From assembly GCF_009746625.1 (NCBI RefSeq), contig NZ_VWXL01000100.1, positions 1-64,000 of the forward strand: a DNA stretch of 64,000 bases, read 5' to 3'. Source of the stretch: Caproicibacter fermentans (GTDB taxonomy: Bacteria > Bacillota > Clostridia > Oscillospirales > Acutalibacteraceae). The first letter of the stretch is position 1, and each line of letters opens with the position of its first letter. Below the pieces are notes generated by a model. It worked only from the letters and a program-made list of their open reading frames with translations. It was not told the DNA's origin and did not search any database. The translations under genes and the position numbers were made by a program. Positions 55,142 through 63,177 of the stretch are shown here, in pieces.

Positions 55142-56542
55142 CTGCTCTCCCTGACAGGGGCCTGCTAGTTTCGGCAGGCAAACGGTGAATTTTGTCCCGT
55201 TTCCCGGTCTGCTGCTTACACGGATTTCTCCCCTGTGCCGCTCCACAATCCATTTGGCAATGGAAAGGCCCAGCCCGGAGGAACCCTTGCCTCGCGTCCT
55301 TGCTTCATCCGCCTTGTAAAAGCGGTCGAAAATGTGGGGAAGGTCCTTTTCTGAAATTCCAATGCCGGTATCGGCGACTTCCAGCTCAACAAGTCCGTTT
55401 TGTTCCCGGCAGGAAATTGAGATAGCTCCCTCCGGCGGCGTGTATTTCATGCTGTTGTCCACAATCGCGCGCATTGCCTGTTTTAAAAGCGCGTAGTCCG
55501 CGGTCAGGAAGACACCCTCTTCCATATTTTCCGTCAGCCGGTGTTCCTCGTCAATCATCCGGGTTTCTTCCGCGACCTCGCGCATCATGTCGGTTACGCT
55601 GAAGCGTTCGAACCTGACATGCTGGGTTTTCCGGTCCGCTCGGGCAAGGAAGAGCAGCCGGTCGACCAGCTGCTGCATATTTCCCGTTTCCTCAATGATT
55701 TTTTCCACGGATTCTTCCAGCACATCGGGGCTGCCGCTGCCCCAGCGCCGCAGCAGATTGGCGTAGCCGGAAACGACGGAAAGCGGCGTGCGCAGCTCAT
55801 GGGAAGCATCGGACACAAACCGGTTCTGCTTTTCATACGACTCCTGAATCCGGTCCAGCATTCCATTGAAAGTTTCGGCAAGCTCGCGGAACTCGTCGTG
55901 GGAATCCACCGTATCGATCCGCTTGCTCAGGTCTTTTGCCGTGATCGACCGCGCCGTACGGGTCATATCGTAAACAGGCCGAAGCATCTTGCGAATCATC
56001 AGTCCGCCGAACACGGAGGAAATTAAAAGAAGAAGCAGGATCAGCGCGATAAAAGCGCCGACGGAAAGCCCCGCCGGGCCCGGACTGTCACTGCTGACCA
56101 CCCGGACCATCAGGTGCCGCGAGGGCGAATTGACTCTTCTTATGGTATCCATGTGCCCAGCGACATTGATGCTTTTTTCGCCGTAAGAAACGACGACGCC
56201 CGTGTCGTTGTCCTTGATTTCGACATAAATCCGGTTCGCCTCGGCAAAGCTGTCAAGGCCCGTTTCCGGGTCGTCGGTAAACCCAGAGGAACGGGAACCG
56301 GTGTCGGCGTTGGGGCCGCCGGGCGCTTTGGGCCGTTCGAAACGCCCGGCCACAAACGAGGCGAGCCTGTCCAGATTCTGGGAGCGCACCGCAACGGTTG
56401 TGTAAGCGCTGGTCAGGCCGACCACCACCCCGACCAGAATCAGGCTGAAAAGCAGCGTGTAAACCGCCGCGGTCTTAAAGGCAAACGGAATCCGAATTCT
56501 TTTCCCCTCTGTGCCGCGGCGGTGTAAAAATTTAAGTTTCAT
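55127..56542 (-). CDS. OmpR-cognate sensor histidine kinase
   Basis: The 471-residue kinase has two transmembrane helices (about 24-50 and 160-185) enclosing an extracytoplasmic sensor of some 110 residues, a HAMP domain (MLRPVYDMTRTARSITAKDLSKRI), the H-box SDASHELRTPLSVVSGY and the N, G1 and G2 boxes (IVDNSMKYTP, VADTGIGI, GSSGLGLSIAKWIV). Its start lies inside the end of the regulator gene (11-base overlap), and its stop is in the loop of the terminator. It is probably the sensor that controls the exporter operon downstream, a common arrangement for peptide-resistance exporters. Confidence 0.93.
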   Translation of the reverse strand: MKLKFLHRRGTEGKRIRIPFAFKTAAVYTLLFSLILVGVVVGLTSAYTTVAVRSQNLDRLASFVAGRFERPKAPGGPNADTGSRSSGFTDDPETGLDSFAEANRIYVEIKDNDTGVVVSYGEKSINVAGHMDTIRRVNSPSRHLMVRVVSSDSPGPAGLSVGAFIALILLLLLISSVFGGLMIRKMLRPVYDMTRTARSITAKDLSKRIDTVDSHDEFRELAETFNGMLDRIQESYEKQNRFVSDASHELRTPLSVVSGYANLLRRWGSGSPDVLEESVEKIIEETGNMQQLVDRLLFLARADRKTQHVRFERFSVTDMMREVAEETRMIDEEHRLTENMEEGVFLTADYALLKQAMRAIVDNSMKYTPPEGAISISCREQNGLVELEVADTGIGISEKDLPHIFDRFYKADEARTRGKGSSGLGLSIAKWIVERHRGEIRVSSRPGNGTKFTVCLPKLAGPCQGEQKAEP

Positions 56543-57224
56543 AGGTCTTTATGATATACCCCACGCCCCGTATGGTGCGAATCAGTTCAAGATGGAACCG
56601 GTAGTCGATCTTATTGCGAAGATAGCGGATATAAACATCCACCAGATTGGTTTCACCGCTGAAATCGTATTCCCAGACCTTCTCCATCAGCTTGTCCCTT
56701 GAACAGACAATGTCGTGGTTCTCCATCAGGTAGCACAGCAGATCGAATTCCCGTTTTGTCAGCTGAATCGGCTGACCGGCATAGCTGACCTCCCGGGTGG
56801 AGCGGTCCACGCTGAGCTGCCCGATGGAAAGGATTTTCTTTCTGTCGCCGTCGGCCGCGCCGTTCTTTTTCAGCGCCGCGCGCATGCGGGCAAGCAGTTC
56901 TTCAATCGCGAACGGTTTGGTCAGGTAATCGTCGGCGCCGCCGTCGAGGCCCAGCACCTTGTCGCTTACGGCGTCCTTTGCGGTCAGCATAATGACGGGA
57001 GTCTCCGAAACCCTGCGGAATTTCTGCAGAACCTCCATCCCGTCCAGACCGGGCAGCATGATGTCCAGCAGGATTAAATCAAAATTCTCCTGCGTGGCAC
57101 GCTGCAGTCCCCGCAGCCCGTCGTATTCCTTTTCAACTAAATATCCCTCGTGTTCCAGCTCCAGCTGCAGAAACCGGACGCTGTTCCGGTCATCGTCTAT
57201 GATCAGAACCTTGTTCTGCGCCAT
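56532..57224 (-). CDS. OmpR-family response regulator
   Basis: The 230-residue regulator has a receiver domain with Asp54 in LILLDIMLPG and conserved Lys in LTKPFAIEE, followed by an OmpR-type winged helix (about 130-228: LTKREFDLLCYLMENHDIVCSRDKLMEKVWEYDFSGETNLVDVYIRYLRNKI in two parts). It is translated first, then the overlapping kinase. The MacAB-like operon lies downstream on the same strand, and its promoter region (55014-55110) is the likely target. Confidence 0.94.
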   Translation of the reverse strand: MAQNKVLIIDDDRNSVRFLQLELEHEGYLVEKEYDGLRGLQRATQENFDLILLDIMLPGLDGMEVLQKFRRVSETPVIMLTAKDAVSDKVLGLDGGADDYLTKPFAIEELLARMRAALKKNGAADGDRKKILSIGQLSVDRSTREVSYAGQPIQLTKREFDLLCYLMENHDIVCSRDKLMEKVWEYDFSGETNLVDVYIRYLRNKIDYRFHLELIRTIRGVGYIIKTYET

Positions 57225-57292
57225 AATCCTTCCCCGCTTTCCGATCCTTTTTATTCAGCTTACAGGGAAATTATGAGGAAGATATAAAACGA

Positions 57293-57976
57293 CTATGAAA
57301 ATTGTGTGAGAAAATAATTCTGTTCCGCCTCGTCTTCACCGTCCGGAAGGGAAAGCGAACGCTGCAGAAGCTCCTGCGCGAACAGCTGCAAAAACCGGCT
57401 GTAATCCTCCGTGGTAAACGAAACGGACTGCGTGCCGGAACCGCCTGGCGCAATGCCGGATTCCCCCGCGGCGGCCGGAACGGAAACATCCCCGCCCGCA
57501 TAGGACAGAACTTTTTCCACGTAATTCCGCGTTTCACGAAACGGCGGAATCCCGCCGTATTTTTCCACGTTTCCGCTTCCCGCGTTATAGGCCGCGAGCG
57601 CCAGCTTCGGGTCGCCGTATTTTCCAAGCAGAGAGCCGAGGTACTTGGCCCCGCCCATAATGTTCTGCTCCGGGTCAAACGCATCCGAAACCCCCAGCGA
57701 TTTCGCCGTCGAGGGCATCAGCTGCATGATTCCCTGCGCGCCGCAGCTTGACACCGCGTCGGCTTGAAAGCCGGATTCCGCCTTTGCAACCGCTTTGAGC
57801 AGATTTTCCGGTACGCCGTACGCGTCGGCCGCACGCTGAAAAATATCATCCAGATTCTGCCCGACGCTTTGGCTCACCGCGCTTTTCAGCGCTGCGGCGA
57901 ACCCACCCGCCGCGGCGCCCGCCTTAGCTGTCTGAGGCGCCTGATACTGTGCCGAAGCGACCGCTTCTATTTTCAA
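57293..57976 (-). CDS. Lytic transglycosylase (SLT domain)
   Basis: The 227-residue protein starts at TTG 57976, about six bases after GGGGGAG; the long upstream frame lacks family features. A low-complexity N-terminus (about 1-38) precedes an SLT/goose-lysozyme-like domain with catalytic Glu67 in AKAESGF, then GAQGIMQLMPSTAK, FDPEQNIMGGAKYL and LALAAYNAG. It cleaves peptidoglycan glycan strands to anhydromuramic ends. No signal peptide is seen, so export by another route (for example the flagellar or a holin path) or a prophage/sporulation role is possible. Confidence 0.88.
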   Translation of the reverse strand: MKIEAVASAQYQAPQTAKAGAAAGGFAAALKSAVSQSVGQNLDDIFQRAADAYGVPENLLKAVAKAESGFQADAVSSCGAQGIMQLMPSTAKSLGVSDAFDPEQNIMGGAKYLGSLLGKYGDPKLALAAYNAGSGNVEKYGGIPPFRETRNYVEKVLSYAGGDVSVPAAAGESGIAPGGSGTQSVSFTTEDYSRFLQLFAQELLQRSLSLPDGEDEAEQNYFLTQFS

Positions 57977-58125
57977 CGGAGTCTCCCCCTTCTGATTCTT
58001 TATTTTTATATCATACCTGAATTTTTGGAAAAAATCAACGATTCCGCTCAGAAAGTGTGTTTTCACCGAAAGATGTTTTCCCTCATAGTATTGAACAGGG
58101 ATTAGAGGACGGAGGGAGAAACAAA

Positions 58126-58989
58126 ATGTCTTTCGGAATCGCTTTGGCCGGGGGCGGGATCCGGGGCGCGGCCCATGTCGGCGTATTGCTCGCGCTGGAG
58201 GAAAACGGCCTCCGGCCGGAATCCGCGGCGGGTACCAGCGCGGGAGGGATTGTTGCGGGGCTTTATGCCGCCGGCGTCTCCGCCGCCCGGCTGAAAAAAA
58301 TTGTTCTGGAACTGTCGCAATCCGGTCCGTCGTTTTTTGATCCGGACCTGACGGGACTCGCTTCCCTGATCCCGAATTTGCTGTTCCGCAGAACTTCCGG
58401 ATTTTCGGGACTGCTGAAAGGGAACCGGCTGGAACGGTACCTGTACCGGCTGACCGAAGGGAAATTTCTGTCCGAATCCCACATGCGGATCGTGATTCCC
58501 AGCGTTGACCTATGCTCCGACAGCACGATCGCCTGCACCAACACACTGAAAGGGGTTCGCCCGATTCGCCGCGTGCGCTGGACGGATCGGATGCGGTTTT
58601 CGGATGCGATGCGCGCCACCTCCGCAGTGCCCGCTGTGTTCCGCCCCAAGATTATCGACTGCATGTGTCTGGTGGACGGCGGCGTGACGGATGTTCTTCC
58701 CATCGACCTGCTCCTCGCGGCGGGGGAACGAAACGTGCTTGCCGTGGATGTGTCGGAGGATTACGAGATGCCGAAAAACCTCAGCCTGATTGAAGTTGCT
58801 TCGCATTCTCTCGCGATTATGGAAACACGCCTGCGCGAATGCGTTACGCGCGGGGAAAAGATGATCCTCGACCCCGATCTTCCGGAAACCGACGGCCTGC
58901 TGAACCTTTCACAGATGCCCATGTGCATGGAAGCCGGATACCGCGCCGCCCAACGGGCGATGCCGCGCATCCGGAGCCTGTTCGCATAA
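58126..58989 (+). CDS. Patatin-like phospholipase (RssA/YchK family)
   Basis: The 287-residue enzyme starts at ATG 58126 after GGAGGGAG. The oxyanion loop is GGGIRGAAHVG, the nucleophile Ser38 is in GTSAG and the catalytic Asp184 in LVDGGVTD, the Ser-Asp dyad of patatin-like lipases. The length and order match the YchK/RssA group. It has no signal peptide and probably acts on membrane phospholipids from inside. A bidirectional terminator separates it from trxB. Confidence 0.92.
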   Translation: MSFGIALAGGGIRGAAHVGVLLALEENGLRPESAAGTSAGGIVAGLYAAGVSAARLKKIVLELSQSGPSFFDPDLTGLASLIPNLLFRRTSGFSGLLKGNRLERYLYRLTEGKFLSESHMRIVIPSVDLCSDSTIACTNTLKGVRPIRRVRWTDRMRFSDAMRATSAVPAVFRPKIIDCMCLVDGGVTDVLPIDLLLAAGERNVLAVDVSEDYEMPKNLSLIEVASHSLAIMETRLRECVTRGEKMILDPDLPETDGLLNLSQMPMCMEAGYRAAQRAMPRIRSLFA

Positions 58990-58996
58990 GCGTATC

Positions 58997-59030
58997 AAAA
59001 AAAGAAGCTGCTCTTTACAGCTCCTTTTTT
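58997..59030 (+). terminator. Bidirectional terminator between patatin and thioredoxin reductase genes
   Basis: AAAAAAAGAAGCTG and CAGCTCCTTTTTT form a hairpin with the A and T runs pairing, so both converging transcripts can end here. Confidence 0.8.
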
Positions 59031-59044
59031 ATAATTTATAACTT

Positions 59045-59983
59045 TTATTCGTGCGGATGATTCTGCAGGTACAAAAGCGCGGAATGCGCGGCGTTCGCGC
59101 CGTCGGAGATTGCCGTGACAATCTGGTACAGCTCTTTTTTTCTCAGGTCGCCGGCCGCGAACACGCCGGGGAGCGGTGTTTCGCAGGTTTCCGGAGCCTC
59201 AACAAAACCGTCCTTTAACGGCAGAACCCCTTTGAGCAGCTGTGTATTCGGCAAAATCCCGATTGCCACAAACACGCCGTCCAAATCCAGGATTTTCTGT
59301 TCCCCGCTGCTCCGTTTCTTCAAAACCAGATGTTCCACCTTTTGCGACCCCTGAATTTCGACGGATTCGTAACCATACAAAAACTCGACGTTTTCGTGTT
59401 CCTTCGCGCGTTCGACCAGATATTCCATTGCGCGGAGCTGATCGCTTCGGTTCACCAGAATCACACGTTTACATAATTCTGAAAGCTCGATGGCGTCGCC
59501 GACCGCCGTGTTGCCGCCGCCGACCACCGCCACCGTGCGGTTCCGGAAAAAATTGCCGTCGCAGGTCGCGCAATAGGAAACGCCCCGTCCGGTAAACTCC
59601 TGTTCGCCCGGAATATTCAGTTTCCGGCGTTCCGACCCCTGCGCCAGAATCACGGTTTTCGCCGAAAAATCGTGTTCCGCCGTACGAATCGTCTTCACCG
59701 CGCCCGAAAGTTCCAGTTTCCCGGCGCTTTCCGCCGCCGTTTGCACACCGGCGGACTGAACATGCTCCGAAAGCTTCCGCGCCAGGTCGGTTCCGTAAAT
59801 CACCGGAAAGCCCGGATAGTTTTCCACAACGTTGGTGTATGCGACCTGCCCGCCCTGTGCCGGTCCCGTCAGCAGGAGCGTGGAAAGCCCCGAACGCGCC
59901 GCATAGATGGCGGCGGTCATCCCCGCCGGTCCGCCGCCCGAAATCAACACATCATACAACAAATCCGTATCCCCGCTTTCCAT
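59045..59983 (-). CDS. trxB: Thioredoxin reductase
   Basis: The 312-residue flavoprotein transfers electrons from NADPH to thioredoxin. It has the FAD motif ISGGGPAGMTAAIYAARSG, the redox CATC in SYCATCDGNFF, the NADPH motif VVGGGNTAVGDAIELSE and the final FAD motif GVFAAGDLRKKELYQIVTA. The gene is 21 bases downstream of the glutathione peroxidase-type gene, so the pair forms a peroxide-defence unit in which thioredoxin can supply the peroxidase. The start has only a distant GGAG. Confidence 0.93.
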   Translation of the reverse strand: MESGDTDLLYDVLISGGGPAGMTAAIYAARSGLSTLLLTGPAQGGQVAYTNVVENYPGFPVIYGTDLARKLSEHVQSAGVQTAAESAGKLELSGAVKTIRTAEHDFSAKTVILAQGSERRKLNIPGEQEFTGRGVSYCATCDGNFFRNRTVAVVGGGNTAVGDAIELSELCKRVILVNRSDQLRAMEYLVERAKEHENVEFLYGYESVEIQGSQKVEHLVLKKRSSGEQKILDLDGVFVAIGILPNTQLLKGVLPLKDGFVEAPETCETPLPGVFAAGDLRKKELYQIVTAISDGANAAHSALLYLQNHPHE

Positions 59984-60004
59984 TTATTCTGCTTTCCGCT
60001 CCCG

Positions 60005-60550
60005 TCACAGAGCGGCTTTTACAACGGATTCCAGTTCCTCCGGAGTCACGGTCGGCTCAAACCGGCGCACGCTCTCTCCGTCGCGGCCGATCAGAAACTT
60101 GGTAAAGTTCCACTTGATTCCGTCGCCGGTCAGGTTCTCGGGATAATGCTCTTTGATCACGCCGTAGATAACCTTTCCCATTTCCTTTGAAAGCTCAAAC
60201 CCCTGAAATGCCGCTTTCCCCTTTAACCAGGTGTAAAGCGGATCGGCTTTCGGGCCGTTCACGTCGATTTTTGAAAAAAGCGGAAAGGTTACGCCGTAAT
60301 TCACTTTGCAGAACGAGGATATCTCGTCGTTGCTGCCGGGGTCCTGTTCCAGAAACTGGTTGCACGGGAAGCCGAGAATCACAAGGCCCTGATCCTTATA
60401 TTTTTGATAGAGCTTTTCCAATCCTTCGTACTGCGGAGTAAAACCGCATTTGCTCGCGGTGTTGACCGCCAGAACCAGTTTGCCCTTATAATCGGAAAGG
60501 GATACCTCCTCTCCTTTGATGTTTTTCATTTTAAAATCGTACAGGCTCAT
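60005..60550 (-). CDS. Glutathione peroxidase-family (thioredoxin-type) peroxidase
   Basis: The 181-residue protein begins at ATG 60550, six bases after GGAG; the longer frame to 60568 reads over that site. It has the peroxidatic Cys35 in [12 protein letters not shown] (cysteine, not selenocysteine), ILGFPCNQF with a resolving-type Cys, and [12 protein letters not shown]. Bacterial enzymes of this kind reduce hydroperoxides, usually with thioredoxin rather than glutathione, in keeping with trxB next to it. Upstream lies a promoter with a PerR-like box. Confidence 0.92.
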   Translation of the reverse strand: MSLYDFKMKNIKGEEVSLSDYKGKLVLAVNTASKCGFTPQYEGLEKLYQKYKDQGLVILGFPCNQFLEQDPGSNDEISSFCKVNYGVTFPLFSKIDVNGPKADPLYTWLKGKAAFQGFELSKEMGKVIYGVIKEHYPENLTGDGIKWNFTKFLIGRDGESVRRFEPTVTPEELESVVKAAL

Positions 60551-60608
60551 TTTACTCCAACCTTTCATTTATGGAATTGATTGTTATTGTTTTCCTGTTT
60601 CTGTTCTT

Positions 60609-60652
60609 ACTATACCACAAGAAAGGCGGCTTGTAAATAGTAATAATTATTA
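60609..60652 (-). promoter_or_regulatory. Promoter of gpx-trxB with a PerR/Fur-like box
   Basis: On the minus strand TTTACA (60632-60637) and TATAGT (60609-60614) have a 17-base spacer. Adjacent to the -35, at 60638-60652, TAGTAATAATTATTA is a 7-1-7 inverted repeat with 11 of 14 positions matching the PerR box TTATAAT-N-ATTATAA. It could place the peroxidase under peroxide control. Confidence 0.6.
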
Positions 60653-61039
60653 TTTTTAAAATAGAAGTGCTCTTCCCCACTGGTTGAAGTCCCGGCTCTT
60701 TGATCTTACGTTCAATTCCTCTTTTCTGGGGCTTACCGGCATGGTGTCGGAACGCCTCCACGCAAAGCTGTCCCTATCATGCTTCCTGACAATTTTCCAG
60801 AGAATTCCCCCTGGTTCGATTCCTATTCGTATTATTTTCAATAAATTCCCCTTATAGTAAAACAAAGTACATGCTTTGGGAACTCAATCGTCCATCAAAA
60901 TGAAAGAATCCTATCCCTTGCTGAGAGCATTTCTAATTCCTCAAAAAATAAATAGTTATCTCTATTGCAGCTTGTCAAAGAGACTTCTCATTCAAAATAT
61001 CTTTCTGTTTTTTCATCAATCTTTCCTTTTGTTATCAAG

Positions 61040-61094
61040 TTGACTTTAAGATAATTATCATTTAGAATATTAAAAGCAATTCCCAAAAAGGAGA
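61040..61094 (+). promoter_or_regulatory. Orphan promoter with Fur-like operator and ribosome-binding site
   Basis: TTGACT (61040-61045), 17-base spacer, TAGAAT (61063-61068). The spacer contains AGATAATTATCATT (61050-61063), close to the GATAAT-based Fur box. AAAAAGGAGA (61085-61094) follows as a ribosome-binding site, but only an 18-codon frame without a start codon comes after it. The controlled gene seems to have been lost. Confidence 0.5.
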
Positions 61095-61246
61095 TTAAAA
61101 GCTTTCATCAGGCCACCCGCAGTGTTAATTACAGTAAAGATATTTAAGTTTAAAGTCCGCTCTTATCCAACACCATATTTATGAGGTTTTGCATTTGTGT
61201 GTATGAAGCCTACTTCAAAAAATCGAAATAGCCTTTTTACGAAAGA

Positions 61247-61284
61247 AAAACATCCGCCTTCGGAAAACCGATGGCGGATGTTTT
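61247..61284 (-). terminator. Terminator of prfC
   Basis: On the minus strand AAAACATCCGCC and GGCGGATGTTTT form a 12-bp stem with an inner ATCGG/CCGAA pairing; a T-rich run (TTTTTCTTTC) follows. Confidence 0.85.
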
Positions 61285-61364
61285 CATTCTCTTGAGAGCG
61301 GCTTTGTTCCGTCGCACCAGGCAGATCGGCCGGCCGCGGGCCGTTAGGCTCAGCAACTTGCCGC

Positions 61365-62975
61365 CTAGCGCTCGAAGTCGGTGCCGCCGAACTCGGAAAG
61401 CCTGAGCCCCCTGTTGTGGTCAAGCGCCCACTGGATGCTCCAGTTGTTGCAAAACAGCAGCAGATTGTTTCCGCGCACATCCTGCACGCGCTTGGTGTCG
61501 CTGGTCAGGTCGAGCGTTTTCAGATCGAGCTCCGCACTTTCGATCCAGCGGATTTCCTCATAAGGCAGGGGCGTCATGCGGATTTCCACATTATATTCGT
61601 TTTTCAGCCGGTACTGCAGAACGTCGAACTGGAGGGTCCCGACCACGCCGACCACGACTTCCTCCAGACCGGAATCCGGCTCGTGGAAAATCTGAATGGC
61701 GCCCTCCTGGGCAATCTGGGTCATTCCCTTGACAAACTGCTTGCGCTTCATGGTGTCCGCCTGCTGCACGCGGGAGAAATGCTCCGGGGCAAAGGTCGGA
61801 ATTCCCTCGAACCGGAACGGTTTGTCCGCCGCGCAGAGCGTGTCCCCGATGGAAAAGACTCCGGGGTCGAACAGGCCGATGATGTCGCCGGCATACGCTT
61901 CCTCGATCACCTCGCGGTCCTGCGCCATCAAATGCTGCGGCTGCGCGAGCTTGACCTTGCGCCCGCCCTGCACGTGGAATACTTCCATTCCCTTTTCGAA
62001 CTTGCCGGAACAGATGCGGATAAACGCGATGCGGTCGCGGTGCGCTTTGTTCATGTTCGCCTGAATCTTAAAGACGAACGCCGAAAAATCCGGGTCGAAC
62101 GGATTGACTACGCCGGAATCCGAGTTGCGCGGCAGCGGCGCCGTCGTCATCTGCAAAAATTCCTTTAAAAAGGGTTCCACGCCGAAATTTGTCAGCGCGG
62201 AGCCAAAAAACACCGGCGACAGCTTTCCCTCCCGGACAGCCTCCAGGTCAAACCCGTCGCCCGCTCCGTCGAGCAGCTCCACGTCGTCCCTCAGCTTCGC
62301 GGCAAAATCCGCGCCGATGGCGGATTCCAGATGCGGGTCGTCAAGCGAAACTTCGGTTGATTTAACTTCTTTGGATTCAAAAACCGCGTCGCTGTTCGCG
62401 TGGAAAATCAAAATCTTTTTCGATTCCCTGTCGTAAACGCCCTGAAATTCCTTTCCGGAGCCGATCGGCCAGTTGACCGGGCAGGTGCGGATACCGAGAA
62501 GATTTTCGATTTCCTCCATCAGCTCGAACGGGTCGCGCGCGGCGCGGTCCATTTTGTTGATAAACGTGATGATCGGGATATGCCGCAAAGTGCAGACCTT
62601 AAACAGCTTTCTGGTCTGCCGCTCGACGCCTTTGGATGCGTCCAGCACCATCACGGCGGAGTCCGCCGCCATCAGCGTGCGGTAGGTGTCCTCCGAAAAA
62701 TCCTCGTGGCCCGGGGTATCCAGAATATTGATGCAGCATCCGTCATACTGAAACTGCATCACGGAAGAGGTAACGGAAATTCCCCTTTGCTTTTCAATTT
62801 CCATCCAGTCGGAAACCGCGTGCCGCTGCGCTTTTTTTCCCTTGACGGAACCGGCAAGAGCGATCGCCCCGCCGTACAGCAGCAGCTTTTCCGTCAGAGT
62901 GGTTTTGCCCGCGTCGGGGTGTGAGATGATTGCAAAAGTCCTTCTTCTGCCGATCTCGCTTTGAAAGTCAGACAA
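61365..62975 (-). CDS. prfC: Peptide chain release factor 3
   Basis: The 536-residue translational GTPase RF3 removes RF1/RF2 from the ribosome after peptide release. It begins at TTG 62975, after GGAGGAACTAGA. G1 is SHPDAGKTTLTEKLL, G2/switch region KQRGISVTSS, G3 DTPGHEDFSEDTYRTL and G4 FINKMDRAARDP, followed by the domain II beta-barrel and RF3-specific C-terminal domain (FALERTFERFSEF equivalents are less clear). The length matches E. coli RF3. It has its own promoter and terminator, so it is a single-gene unit. Confidence 0.95.
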   Translation of the reverse strand: MSDFQSEIGRRRTFAIISHPDAGKTTLTEKLLLYGGAIALAGSVKGKKAQRHAVSDWMEIEKQRGISVTSSVMQFQYDGCCINILDTPGHEDFSEDTYRTLMAADSAVMVLDASKGVERQTRKLFKVCTLRHIPIITFINKMDRAARDPFELMEEIENLLGIRTCPVNWPIGSGKEFQGVYDRESKKILIFHANSDAVFESKEVKSTEVSLDDPHLESAIGADFAAKLRDDVELLDGAGDGFDLEAVREGKLSPVFFGSALTNFGVEPFLKEFLQMTTAPLPRNSDSGVVNPFDPDFSAFVFKIQANMNKAHRDRIAFIRICSGKFEKGMEVFHVQGGRKVKLAQPQHLMAQDREVIEEAYAGDIIGLFDPGVFSIGDTLCAADKPFRFEGIPTFAPEHFSRVQQADTMKRKQFVKGMTQIAQEGAIQIFHEPDSGLEEVVVGVVGTLQFDVLQYRLKNEYNVEIRMTPLPYEEIRWIESAELDLKTLDLTSDTKRVQDVRGNNLLLFCNNWSIQWALDHNRGLRLSEFGGTDFER

Positions 62976-63008
62976 TCTAGTTCCTCCAGCCTGTACAATA
63001 GTATTCTT

Positions 63009-63037
63009 ATTTTAAGACTTTCCGGGTAAATAATCAA
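63009..63037 (-). promoter_or_regulatory. Promoter of prfC
   Basis: On the minus strand TTGATT (63032-63037), 17-base spacer, TAAAAT (63009-63014), about 35 bases before the TTG start. Confidence 0.6.
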
Positions 63038-63112
63038 ATGGTACGGCAAAATATTTTCGAAATCAGGACGGCCCCGTCCGTTTTCCCCCGCGGCTCTCCG
63101 GCGCGGCACCCA

Positions 63113-63141
63113 TTGAAAACCGCCCCGCAACATGATAAAAT
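63113..63141 (+). promoter_or_regulatory. Promoter of the degV gene
   Basis: TTGAAA (63113-63118), 17-base spacer and TAAAAT (63136-63141), 37 bases before the start codon of the DegV-family gene. Confidence 0.55.
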
Positions 63142-63177
63142 AAGTTTATCCTGCTATGACAGGCTTGGAGGAAAACA

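Larger units (their letters stand above)
60653..61364. other. Gene-free AT-rich interval between gpx and prfC
   Basis: About 700 bases with no convincing gene. It holds the orphan Fur-like promoter at 61040-61068 and the prfC terminator at 61247-61284. Short frames at 60656-60865 on the minus strand show basic, non-family-like peptides and were not called. Confidence 0.45.

Noticed and set aside
60656-60865. Short basic minus-strand frames upstream of the peroxidase
   Set aside because: No start signals, no recognisable family, and they overlap the AT-rich promoter zone.
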